Shown: piece by piece, positions 52,435 to 61,498 of the stretch
How positions within the stretch are numbered: position 1 is the stretch's first letter
How the letters are laid out: every line of letters begins with the position of its first letter
Source of the DNA: Chondromyces crocatus
GTDB taxonomy: Bacteria; Myxococcota_A; Polyangia; Polyangiales; Polyangiaceae
Reading direction: 5' to 3'
Assembly (NCBI RefSeq): GCF_001189295.1
Contig: NZ_CP012159.1
Location: 868,001-932,000, forward strand
Length of the DNA stretch: 64,000 nucleotides
Position numbers and translations under genes: made by a program
Notes under the pieces: model-generated
The model's input: the letters and a program-made list of their open reading frames with translations, nothing else
The model's database searches: none
Told to the model about the DNA's origin: nothing

Positions 52435-55348
52435 TGAGCAGCTGGATCAGCGCGGGGACTTCTTCGAAGAGGCTGCGCAACGTTCGATGTTCCGCGATGA
52501 GCAAGAGCGCGCCGCTCGCTGCCGCCCGGGCCGTTGCTGGAGCCTGCTGGCCAGAGAGCAGCGCGCTGGCAAAGAGGATGTCCCCAGGACGTGCCGCCGC
52601 GGTGGGGGGCTCGTCGTCTTTCTCGAGCAGCTCGACCGTCCCGGCTCCGATGATGGCCAGCCCTGGTACCGGGTGTCCGCTCAAGAGGAACACCTCCCCT
52701 GGCTTCAAGAGCTGCACGCGGAGGCGCTCCAGGACATGACGAAGCTGATCGTCGTCGAGGTCACCGAGCGGACCGATGGTCGCCCCGGCGAAGGCTTGCA
52801 GTCGGTCTGCGACCTCTCGGAGGTCGTCGACGACCCACGGGCATGTGCGCAGCGCAATGTCGATGGTGTCCTGATCCCATACGGCGACGCGTGCACCCTC
52901 CGCGCCGGCCACGACACGGAGCGGGACGCCTTCGGTCAAGGTTCCACGGGAGGGGACGAGTGTGTGGGGGGTGGCGTGGATCGCAGGAGTGTCCACGATG
53001 CTGGTGCACACCGACGCTTCTCCAGCGAGGACCAGCGCAACACCGAATCCGGCAACCTCTTCATCCATCGTCAGTTGCTCGACGCGGGTGGCGCGCGCGA
53101 GTTGCTCGTGCATCTCTTCCGGCAGGTCGGCGAAGGCGTCCACGTTCGCCAGGTCCGCTGCCGTGAGCGCGTCTGTCTGCTCCGTGGGGGCGCAGTCGGG
53201 CAGCGAGCGCGGCGCACTTCCCGAACTCGAGGTAGGAGAGTCTGTCTTCGGTGGCAGAGGGTCGTGCGTCACCTGTGCAGGAGGCGCCGTTGCCACGGGA
53301 GCGTCGATGACGAACGAAGGTTCGGCGTTTGCTTTCTCTTCAGGTCTCTCCGTGGCGCGCCGCATCGGCTCGCTCGTGAGCGGAGCCGAGGGGATGATGG
53401 ATGCTCTCCGTGGCGCGGAAGGCGCCGGGGGAGGTACCGAGCGGCGAGGGGGTCGAGTCGGGGTGGCTCCGGGAGGCCGTGGTGCGCTCTGCGAGGGGGA
53501 GCCGAGAGGCGTTGCGGGGTCGGTAACGGCGGCTGCTGCCTCGGTGGTGACCGGCCCAGGTATGCTTTCCGTCGAGCCAGATGAACTCGAGGTCGCGGCT
53601 GGGGCAGTCATTTTCCTGATGGGTGACGGCGCCACGGACGGCGGCGAGGATGTGGACGGTGACGACAGTGACGGCGGCGACATGGTGGACGCTGCCGCGG
53701 AGAAGGCCGGAGGAGGGATGGATGCGGTCCGCCGTGCGGGAGCCGCGGGGCGTATGGATGCCGTCGCTCGGGCAGGGGCTGTCGACGGAGCTGGCGCTGT
53801 CGGTGTCGCTTGTGCTCCAGGCGAGGTGGGCGACGGTGGCGCAGCCGTCAGCCCTGGTGGTGGGGGCGGCACGGACGCAGTGGGCGGAGGGACCAGGGTC
53901 GGACGCTTCGGAAGCTCGGCGAGCTGCGATGGGGTGCCCGCGGCCGAGTCTCCTGGTGTCAGCGGGCCGTTCACCGCTGGGGCAGGGCCTGCCCCTGTCG
54001 CAGGAGGCGCGCTCGGGGTGCGGGGGTGAGGCTTTGCATGCTCATTGGCCCCCTCCGGAGGCACGACGAGACCTTGCTTCGGAGGGACAGAGCTGACGGC
54101 GGTGGTCAGGCGGCCCGTCGGTGGGGTGCTCACCTTGCGAGCCGATGGCGCCACGGAGGGCTGCGCTTGTGCGGGCTTCCGTTTCAGTGACATCTCGGCG
54201 AGGGGAGCTGCCGAGGTCACGACATCGTCCTCGCCCTCCTCCTGCTGGGCGGCTGGCGTCGGACGATGGGCCACCAGGAAGGCGTCCTGCTCGCGGCTGA
54301 ACACCTCCCCCGCGGAGCGACGCGGAGCAGCGATGGCCTCGTCAGACCATGGATCGAGGATGGGGGCCCGGGGATGCCGTTTCCGCACGGTCTTCGCCAC
54401 GACGCCTTCGGCTCGACTTGCAGGTGGCAACGAGGGAGGAGCCGGCGCCTCGGAGGGCATGAGGTTGGATTCTCCCTGAGGGAGCTCCAGGGGGCCAGGC
54501 GAGGGCGATTCGAGGAGAGCGCCCAGCGGCGAGTTTGCCACCTGAGGTCCGGAGGACTGGAGACGCGGAGGCTGCGACGTCGAGCCAGGGAGCGTGTGCG
54601 CACCGGGCGTTGGCAACGTCGACGGTGACGCGGTGAATGGCGTGAGGGTCGGGGGTGAGACGGAGGGAAGGCTGCCCGGGGCTGCGGGGTATGTCGAAGA
54701 AGTCGACGTCGCGGTGGTCGGCGTCGGAACAGGCAACGAGGGAAGGTGAGGAACTGGTGGTGGGACCGGGATCGAAAGAGGAACAGGAAGGGGCGTAGCC
54801 TGCGCAGGGAAAGGTGGTGCGCCGCTCTGGCCAGCAGGGTACCTGCTCGGATGTATGGAGCCGGTGAGCGCTTGCGCCGTCCCGGCAAGCGTCTGCGCTG
54901 GCTCCGAGGATATGAGCGGGACTGGAGGCCCGAACGTGGGCACGGGAGGGTGTGCCGGGATCTCGTAACCGCCGCTCACCCCGACTCCAGGGGGGGATGA
55001 GGGCAGGGAAGGCATCCCCGGTGGGAACGACGGCGCGGGTGGAACTCGTGCGAGGGGTGATCCGTGAAGGGATGGAGAAGGCGCTCGCTCGAACTCAATT
55101 CCTGCGGTGGGAGATTCCGGAGGAAGCCCTCGCAAGGATTCCTCGAGCGCGCTCACGCACAGACCGATCTCCGAGGCGCGAAATGCCTGACCGGCCGCGC
55201 TCGCGGCCTCTGCGGCGCGGCGCAACCAGACGATTGCATCGTTTCGCTCTCCGCGCCCCCACAGCGTTCTCGCCGTAGACAAGCCCCAGACGACGTCTTC
55301 ATCGTCTTCGGGGTACGGTTCGGGGAGGGCGACCACGTGGTCCGCCAT
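52421..55348 (-). CDS. Proline-rich protein with degenerate cNMP-binding-like C-terminus
   Basis: A 975-residue protein. The first 75 residues are helical (VVWGLSTARTLWGRGERNDAIVWLRRAAEAASAAGQAF), like one TPR pair. From about 80 to 720 it is almost entirely Pro/Ser/Thr/Ala and likely disordered. The last 245 residues hold two cyclic-nucleotide-binding-like beta-rolls: AFADLPEEMHEQLARATRVEQLTMDEEV... and LDDDQLRHVLERLRVQLLKPGEVFLLSGHPVPGLAIIGAGTVELL. Neither keeps a clear phosphate-binding cassette (no RxA in a GE-L context), so binding of cAMP or cGMP is doubtful. Role unknown; a scaffold is likely. Confidence 0.8.
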   Translation of the reverse strand: MADHVVALPEPYPEDDEDVVWGLSTARTLWGRGERNDAIVWLRRAAEAASAAGQAFRASEIGLCVSALEESLRGLPPESPTAGIEFERAPSPSLHGSPLARVPPAPSFPPGMPSLPSSPPGVGVSGGYEIPAHPPVPTFGPPVPLISSEPAQTLAGTAQALTGSIHPSRYPAGQSGAPPFPAQATPLPVPLSIPVPPPVPHLPSLPVPTPTTATSTSSTYPAAPGSLPSVSPPTLTPFTASPSTLPTPGAHTLPGSTSQPPRLQSSGPQVANSPLGALLESPSPGPLELPQGESNLMPSEAPAPPSLPPASRAEGVVAKTVRKRHPRAPILDPWSDEAIAAPRRSAGEVFSREQDAFLVAHRPTPAAQQEEGEDDVVTSAAPLAEMSLKRKPAQAQPSVAPSARKVSTPPTGRLTTAVSSVPPKQGLVVPPEGANEHAKPHPRTPSAPPATGAGPAPAVNGPLTPGDSAAGTPSQLAELPKRPTLVPPPTASVPPPPPGLTAAPPSPTSPGAQATPTAPAPSTAPARATASIRPAAPARRTASIPPPAFSAAASTMSPPSLSSPSTSSPPSVAPSPIRKMTAPAATSSSSGSTESIPGPVTTEAAAAVTDPATPLGSPSQSAPRPPGATPTRPPRRSVPPPAPSAPRRASIIPSAPLTSEPMRRATERPEEKANAEPSFVIDAPVATAPPAQVTHDPLPPKTDSPTSSSGSAPRSLPDCAPTEQTDALTAADLANVDAFADLPEEMHEQLARATRVEQLTMDEEVAGFGVALVLAGEASVCTSIVDTPAIHATPHTLVPSRGTLTEGVPLRVVAGAEGARVAVWDQDTIDIALRTCPWVVDDLREVADRLQAFAGATIGPLGDLDDDQLRHVLERLRVQLLKPGEVFLLSGHPVPGLAIIGAGTVELLEKDDEPPTAAARPGDILFASALLSGQQAPATARAAASGALLLIAEHRTLRSLFEEVPALIQLLSAEL

Positions 55349-55515
55349 GAGCACCACCTATCATAGGCCCAATCGCGGCCGTTACCTTGAAACTCGCGCA
55401 TGCCAAGCCACGCTGCCGGCAGCGCCACCACAGAGTGCCCGACCTCGCAGAATGTGCCTACTACACAGCCCTCGCGGGGGCCGTGAAGCGCCCTCTTGAC
55501 ATGCGCACCGCACAT

Positions 55516-55746
55516 TCAGTCCGAGCGCCCATCGCCCAATCCCGACGGCTCCGGGCCGCTGGCCGCGAGCCGGGCGTGCATTTCTTCGACCCCGGCGCGT
55601 GAGACATCCTCGCCAGGCATGCGCCGCGCCAGCCACCCGATCAATGTCAGCCCGGCGGCTCGAGCGTCGGGGGGCATCGCGTGCTCAGTTCTGAGGAGGC
55701 TCGCGATCTCGGCGATGAGACGGGTGCGCTGCTCTTCCTCCGCCAT
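55516..55746 (-). CDS. Small conserved hypothetical protein
   Basis: A 76-residue, mostly helical acidic protein (EEEQRTRLIAEIASLLRTEHAMPPDARAAGLTLIGWLARRMPGED). GGAG lies 9 nt before the ATG. No signal peptide or known motif; the residue pattern looks coding, not like the Arg-rich shadows. It lies 168 bp upstream of the 975-residue gene on the same strand. Function unknown. Confidence 0.6.
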   Translation of the reverse strand: MAEEEQRTRLIAEIASLLRTEHAMPPDARAAGLTLIGWLARRMPGEDVSRAGVEEMHARLAASGPEPSGLGDGRSD

Positions 55747-55956
55747 CCTGCTGCTCCATGAAGCATGAACGGGCGAATGTCAAAGCGCTCGAGTCCATGC
55801 ATTTTCCGGGCGCAGAGCGCATCACGTCGTGCTCGCGACCCACCATCATCACTACGGCCAGTGCCGGCAACCTCATTACTACGTACCCGTGGCGCGTCTC
55901 TACCCGACCCTCCTACCGTGAGTCCTTCATGGTGGAGGGAGAATGGAAAACGTTGC

Positions 55957-58900
55957 CTACACTGGAGATATGAGGACCTCTCGATCCTTGGCGCCATTGG
56001 CGGGGCCCACCAACCCACGCTTTTCCATGGCTTCCACCAGCTTGGCAGCACGGTTGTAGCCGATCCCGAGCTTTCGCTGGATCCATGAGGTGGAGCAGCG
56101 GCGCGTGTCGGCGACGATGCGGACGGCTGCGTCGTACATCGCGTCGTTCTCCAGGTCGGTCGCATCAGCCTCGGCGCCATCCTCGTCACGAGGCGCCAGG
56201 ATCGCCTCGTCGTAGACGGGCTCTCCCTGAGAGCGCAGGAAGTCCGTGATGCGCTGGACCTCCTCCTCGGAGCAAAACGGACATTGCACGCGTCGCGTTT
56301 CGTTGGCGCCGTTCATCTTGATCAGCATGTCGCCGCGACCGAGCAGGTGCTCTGCCCCTTGCTCATCGAGGATGGTCCTGCTGTCCACCTTCTGGGCGAC
56401 GCGGAAGGCGACCCGTGTCGGGAAGTTCGCCTTGATCATCCCGGTGATCACGTCGACGCTCGGACGCTGGGTGGCCAGGATCACGTGCATCCCCGCCGCC
56501 CGCGCTTTCTGAGCGAGACGCGCCACGCTCGCTTCGACGTCTTTCCCTTGCTGCATCATCAGATCCGCGAATTCGTCGACGACGATGACGATGAACGGCA
56601 GCTTCTCGGGCAGCGTGACATCCGAGCCATCCCTCGCCGCGTCGACCTCCACATCGGTCCCATCCGGGGCTACGGCCGTTACACGGGCTGGCGCTCTGGG
56701 AGGCTTGGCTTCACCTCGGCGTACACGCTCGACCCAGCCGTTGTAGGTCGTGATGTTCTTCGTCCCCGCGTTGGCGAAGAGCTGGTAGCGACGTTCCATC
56801 TCGTCCACGGCCCACTTGAGGGCGGTGGCCGCCTGCTTCATATCCGTCACCACGGGCAGAAGCATGTGGGGGATCCGATCGAAGGGCGCGAGCTCCACCA
56901 CCTTGGGATCGATCATCAAGAGGCGCAGGTCCTCGGGTGTCTTGCGAAAGAGCAAGCTCACCAGCATCACGTTGAGGCCCACGCTCTTCCCGGCGCCGGT
57001 CGCGCCAGCGACGATCACGTGAGGCATCGACGCGAGATCCGCGAAGTAGGGCGTCCCGATGATGTCCCGCCCGAGGACGCAGGGGAGCGGCGACTTCATC
57101 TCCACGAACCGGCGATCCTCCACCAGCTCGCGCAGGTTGACGGGGAGTCGCTGCTCGTTGGGAATCTCGAACCCGATCCGATTCTTCCCTGGAATGGGGG
57201 CGACGATACGAACCTTGCGAGACAAGCCGAGGGCGAGATCATCAGCGAGGCCAGCCACCTTGGACACCTTCGTGCCTGGCGCTGGTGACACCTCGAACGT
57301 CGTGACGGTGGGCCCAGGATGGATCTCCTCGACCTTGCCGCTCACCCCGTAGTCCGCGAGCGTCTTCTCGAGGAGCTGCGCCATCGCCTTGAGCTGCTCC
57401 TCGTCGATCTGCATCCGACCGCCCTGAGCGCTCTCCAGCATGTCGGTGGCCGGGAGGGCGAAGCCCTTTCGCGCAGAAGGGATGACCTTCACCCGCTCTG
57501 CTTTTTCGGGCTGAAGTGCCTGGCGGGTGTCGATGATCTGAAGAGCCTCGGGAGTACGGGGGCTCCCGGGAGATCTGACAGCCTGCGGAGCGCTCCCCTC
57601 GGCCTCGGTCACCGCGTCGTCGGTCGCCGCGTCTTCGGGACCATGCGATGCGGCCGGGCTGTATCGCTGCGTCCGTTCGACGGAAGCCGCAGACACCTTC
57701 TCGACGAGCGGTCGCCGCCCCTTGGGGGCCTCCAAGTCTCGTACTTTCTCTGCCTGAGTGGGGTGCGCTGAGCCTGCAGGGGGCTCTTCTTCGTCGAGCG
57801 ATGGCTCGTCGCTCCACGCAACACTGCAGGACGCGTCGTCGAGAGACGTGCTGGACGCTGGCGCGTGGTCGGCCAGCGGCAACATCGGGAGAGACTCCTG
57901 AGCCCGCGAGGAGGGCGGAGTGTCCTCCGCATCAACGTCGAAGGGGTCTTGCTCCTCGTGCGACGGGTCACCGTTCGCGCTCGCGAGCGGTCGCGTCTTC
58001 TCGGAGGGAGTGGTGTCGTGCCGACCGTTCCGAGGGCGTCGTTCCTTGCTCTTCCCTTTCTGGGGCGCGGAAGGGATCAGGTCAGAAGTGCGGACAGCCA
58101 GGATCGGTGAGGGGGTAGGGACGTCGTCGTCCTGGGGTGTCATCGGTCGAGGCTGGCTCGCTGCGTCGGCAACATCCTCATCCATTGGGTCGGATGAGGT
58201 GAACGGCAGCATGGCGGGGGTCGTGGTGATCTTCGGCCCCGTATCGGCTGGACGACGGTCGCCCTCGTGGATGGCTTTCGCTGAAGGCATCGTCCCGATC
58301 GCCGGGGTACTCTCTGGAGGATCGTGACTCTCGAGGCGATCCCCGTCGGGCATGGCGAGGGTCCCGGTGGTGGCGGACGCCGCTTCTTCGGCGGACTCCT
58401 GCCCGGAGCCTCGGGTACGCCGGGGGCGCTTGGGCTTGGGGGAGCTGACCTCACTCGGTGCACTGCGCTGCAGGGGGGACTGCTCTGCCCATGAAACCGG
58501 AGGCTCCTCTGCGGCGACCGCGATGGGCGTGCTGCTGGAGAGGGAAGGCTCGTCCTCGTCCGAGAGAGCCGCGATGATTGCATCCGGCGTCGAGTGGCGC
58601 TCGATCCGAGGCGCCCTCGTGTCTTCATCCGCCTCGCGTCGCTCGATCTCGCGCGCGGCTGTCCATGCACCGAGCAGTGATCGTGCCCAGGTCACGATCT
58701 TGGCGACCACGAGCCCCACCAGGTGCTCGATGCGCTGGACCAGCTGGATGAATGAGAAGGTCGCACGACCGATCAGGATCAGGGCGACGACCGTGAGTCC
58801 GATGATGTACGACCCCACGCTGGAGAAGAGACCGCGCAGGATTTCGCCGAACAGTTCTCCGACCGCTCCTCCGAGTGGCATCGCGCCGAACACCTGCTTG

Positions 58901-59403
58901 TCGGGGAAGGCGACGTGCCCGATCGCGGCGAGGACGACGGCCACCACCACGTCGCCACCCAACCGCGAGACGGTTGCGCTGACGGCGCCTTCGTCGGTCC
59001 GTCGATGACCATCGAGCCAGCGTCGACCCCCGACCAAGGGGGCAGCGAGCAACGCCAGCTCCAGGGGGAGGAACCACGCGACCGTGCCGAGTGCACCCAC
59101 GGTCCACCCCGCCAGTGAGGCGCCCACCGGTCCGACCCAGTCCTCACCTGCGATCTCCGGGCGCATCGGGTCCGCACGGAACGACGCGAACGCGAGGACG
59201 CAGTAGAGAGCGGAGGTGAGCAGCACCAGGGCGCTCGCCTCCCGAGCGTAGCTGTGACCACGGGAACCCGCAGGGGACGCCGTGGCCGCGCGGCGTGCGA
59301 CAGCACTCCGGGGGGTCCCAGTGCCGACGGGCGCCGATGCGCCTTTCGCACCGGGCGCGGCAGCGGGCTCGGCCCGCCGCGGAGCGAAGAGAGGAAAGTT
59401 CAT
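55957..59403 (-). CDS. ftsK: FtsK/SpoIIIE DNA translocase
   Basis: A 1148-residue septal DNA pump that clears chromosome ends during division. Four N-terminal transmembrane helices lie at about 55-75, 105-130, 148-168 and 190-215. A long acidic, Pro/Ser-rich linker runs at about 270-650. The motor has Walker A VAGATGAGKSVGLNVML and Walker B FIVIVVDEFADLMMQQGKDVE, with the ILATQRPSVDVITG block. The C-terminal gamma winged helix recognises KOPS (SWIQRKLGIGYNRAAKLVEAMEKRGLVGPANG). ATG 59403 follows AGGTGGGC. Confidence 0.95.
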   Translation of the reverse strand: MNFPLFAPRRAEPAAAPGAKGASAPVGTGTPRSAVARRAATASPAGSRGHSYAREASALVLLTSALYCVLAFASFRADPMRPEIAGEDWVGPVGASLAGWTVGALGTVAWFLPLELALLAAPLVGGRRWLDGHRRTDEGAVSATVSRLGGDVVVAVVLAAIGHVAFPDKQVFGAMPLGGAVGELFGEILRGLFSSVGSYIIGLTVVALILIGRATFSFIQLVQRIEHLVGLVVAKIVTWARSLLGAWTAAREIERREADEDTRAPRIERHSTPDAIIAALSDEDEPSLSSSTPIAVAAEEPPVSWAEQSPLQRSAPSEVSSPKPKRPRRTRGSGQESAEEAASATTGTLAMPDGDRLESHDPPESTPAIGTMPSAKAIHEGDRRPADTGPKITTTPAMLPFTSSDPMDEDVADAASQPRPMTPQDDDVPTPSPILAVRTSDLIPSAPQKGKSKERRPRNGRHDTTPSEKTRPLASANGDPSHEEQDPFDVDAEDTPPSSRAQESLPMLPLADHAPASSTSLDDASCSVAWSDEPSLDEEEPPAGSAHPTQAEKVRDLEAPKGRRPLVEKVSAASVERTQRYSPAASHGPEDAATDDAVTEAEGSAPQAVRSPGSPRTPEALQIIDTRQALQPEKAERVKVIPSARKGFALPATDMLESAQGGRMQIDEEQLKAMAQLLEKTLADYGVSGKVEEIHPGPTVTTFEVSPAPGTKVSKVAGLADDLALGLSRKVRIVAPIPGKNRIGFEIPNEQRLPVNLRELVEDRRFVEMKSPLPCVLGRDIIGTPYFADLASMPHVIVAGATGAGKSVGLNVMLVSLLFRKTPEDLRLLMIDPKVVELAPFDRIPHMLLPVVTDMKQAATALKWAVDEMERRYQLFANAGTKNITTYNGWVERVRRGEAKPPRAPARVTAVAPDGTDVEVDAARDGSDVTLPEKLPFIVIVVDEFADLMMQQGKDVEASVARLAQKARAAGMHVILATQRPSVDVITGMIKANFPTRVAFRVAQKVDSRTILDEQGAEHLLGRGDMLIKMNGANETRRVQCPFCSEEEVQRITDFLRSQGEPVYDEAILAPRDEDGAEADATDLENDAMYDAAVRIVADTRRCSTSWIQRKLGIGYNRAAKLVEAMEKRGLVGPANGAKDREVLISPV

Positions 59404-59409
59404 GCCCAC

Positions 59410-59715
59410 CTGAACCTACCTCACCCCATACCTGTCCCATGGCGGCACTTGCAAGAAAGCAGGTCCACGAGAACTCCGCGGCGGCGAGCTGGCGAGGGAA
59501 GCAGTGCTGGCTGAGCTCTGGCGGGGTCGGTAGGGAGAAGCACATCGCCTTGCGACGGGGCCAGTGCGGCGTGGACCTGCTCCCCTGGCTCTGAATCCAC
59601 CACTGTAGAAGGAGTGTGGCGTCCTGGGAGTGAGGCAGGGCGAGAGGAGCCCGGAAATTCTTTTGATGCAGGTGCCTCGGGCGCTACCATCGCCCTCCTC
59701 ATTCTCAGGGGACGC
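59410..59715. other. 306-bp divergent interval between ftsK and the HEAT-like lipoprotein gene
   Basis: Expected to hold both promoters. The plus-strand frame is open from 59614, but the signal peptide starts at 59716. No repeat or clear promoter element was identified. Confidence 0.5.
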
Positions 59716-61335
59716 ATGGCGAGTGGTGGACGAGCAGGGCGGAGCGAGCGCACCGCGAGCTGTTTTCTGTTGTGCGTCCTGGTGAGCGTTGCGTCTCTCG
59801 CCAGTGGATGTCGTGTGGATGAAAACGACATTCATCGCTGGGAGACCACGGTGAACGGTCCCGAAAAGCTGAGGGCCGTGTTGACGCACGACAAGTACGA
59901 GCCGTCCCTCCAGGTGGAAGCCGCGCTCTCCCTGATTCGGATGAAGCCGCGACAGGGGCGGCATGTCGGGTTCAACATCCTCATCGAAGCGCTCACTCTG
60001 GTGCCGGCAGAAGCGAGGCGACCCATCCTGTCCGCCTTGATTCCGACCCTCACCGCCGAGCTGAAGCGACCTCCTCCTTTGGCCGCGCCGCCAGGTCAAC
60101 CTCCGCCAGAGGATCCGTCCTATCCCTACAAGGATGCGGCGTACGCCTTGCTCTCGGCGGAGCCACCGATCGTCACTGAAGAAGCGCAGCAGCAAAGTCT
60201 GAAGACGGCGTTGATCGACTGGTCGCTTGCAGACTTCGAGCGTCGCTTCGACAACCGCCGACAGACCTACGGCATGGAGCAGCTGCTCCGTGTCATGGGA
60301 GCCTCAGGTGTCGTAGGACTGCCGAAACTGTTGACCCGTGAAGCGCGGCGGCTGGATCAAATGTCGTCGCTGATCGCAGAGCTCGGGGATGCTGCGACGA
60401 AAGCCGAGGCGTCAAGGCAACTCGCCGGACTCGCGCAGTGGATCCTGTCCGAAGACTGGCTGAAGGAGAAAAAGCCAGAGCTTCAGCGAGCCAACGAGGC
60501 TTCCAAGCTGGCGCCGACCGCCGAACAGTTTCAAGCGCAGCTCGCGCAGTATCAAGACGAGGAGTTTTTTCGGCTCCTGGGCTCGATGCGAAAGCTAGGC
60601 GGTCGACCAGTCGTCGACCTTCTGTTGAGGATCGCTGCCGACAAAACGCAAGGCGAGAAGCGTCGCCAAGCTGCGCTCGCTGCCCTGGAGAAGCAGCTCG
60701 ACAAGAGCAATCCAGACGACCTTCGCGGCATTTTCGAGATCGTCACATCCGATCCGCCAGATGCGGTGCTCGACCAGGCTTTCCGGCGCATCGGTGAGCT
60801 GCCGCGAGCAGAAGTCGCGAACAAGCTCTATGGCCTCTTCAAGACGGACAAGTGGAAGGTCCGTCGTGCTGCAGCGGCAACCCTGCTGAAGCTCTCGAAC
60901 GTCTCCCATGTGGACGAGTTCATGAGCAAGCTGCCCGGTCCTCGTGGCTTTGCGCTACCAGAGGCGATTACCTACGGCGCCCTGCTCGGAGACCTGAAAG
61001 AGGGCTCAGTTCTCGATGCCTTGCGACCACATTTTTCCAGTGGCTCGTCGTCTGCGAGGACGAGTGCCCTTGCTTACTACTTCACGTTTGGAACCTCGGA
61101 GGATGCGAGCGCGCTCGCTCCTTTCGGATCGGACCCAACGAGAGCGCCCACGTGTGACGCCGACCCGGACTGTTCGTGGCGTTGTGAGGTCCTGAAGGAG
61201 GGTTCCAGCGAGCGGGAACAGAAGGAGATCAACACGGTGGGCGAGTTCGTGCGGTACTGCGTGGAGCCGGCCGTACGAGAGCGCAACCCTGAACCGAAGC
61301 AGGGAAAAAACGTCGGGCTCGAGAAGACCGAGTAG
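59716..61335 (+). CDS. HEAT-like repeat lipoprotein
   Basis: A 539-residue lipoprotein. The signal peptide ends in lipobox LASGC (Cys at about 32). The rest is alpha-helical, in HEAT/armadillo-like pairs: EKLRAVLTHDKYEPSLQVEAALSLIRM, RRPVVDLLLRIAADKTQGEKRRQAALAALEKQL (paraphrased pattern at about 325-360) and RAEVANKLYGLFKTDKWKVRRAAAATLLKL. The C-terminal 70 residues contain three cysteines (TCDADPDCSWRCEV). Probable periplasmic scaffold. ATG 59716 follows CAGGGGACGC. Codon use is slightly less GC-biased than in its neighbours. Confidence 0.8.
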   Translation: MASGGRAGRSERTASCFLLCVLVSVASLASGCRVDENDIHRWETTVNGPEKLRAVLTHDKYEPSLQVEAALSLIRMKPRQGRHVGFNILIEALTLVPAEARRPILSALIPTLTAELKRPPPLAAPPGQPPPEDPSYPYKDAAYALLSAEPPIVTEEAQQQSLKTALIDWSLADFERRFDNRRQTYGMEQLLRVMGASGVVGLPKLLTREARRLDQMSSLIAELGDAATKAEASRQLAGLAQWILSEDWLKEKKPELQRANEASKLAPTAEQFQAQLAQYQDEEFFRLLGSMRKLGGRPVVDLLLRIAADKTQGEKRRQAALAALEKQLDKSNPDDLRGIFEIVTSDPPDAVLDQAFRRIGELPRAEVANKLYGLFKTDKWKVRRAAAATLLKLSNVSHVDEFMSKLPGPRGFALPEAITYGALLGDLKEGSVLDALRPHFSSGSSSARTSALAYYFTFGTSEDASALAPFGSDPTRAPTCDADPDCSWRCEVLKEGSSEREQKEINTVGEFVRYCVEPAVRERNPEPKQGKNVGLEKTE

Positions 61336-61498
61336 TGCGAGGAGAAGCTGTTCGAGGAGAAACGAAGTGGCACGTGGCGGTCTGCTTGTGTCGACCGACC
61401 AACCGGACGACCAATGACTAGAGCCTTGCTGGACGAGGGGGTGCTGCGGGGATGCTTCCCAGCGCCTTTCCTTCTCCGCTATCGTCGAGTGGGAAGAG

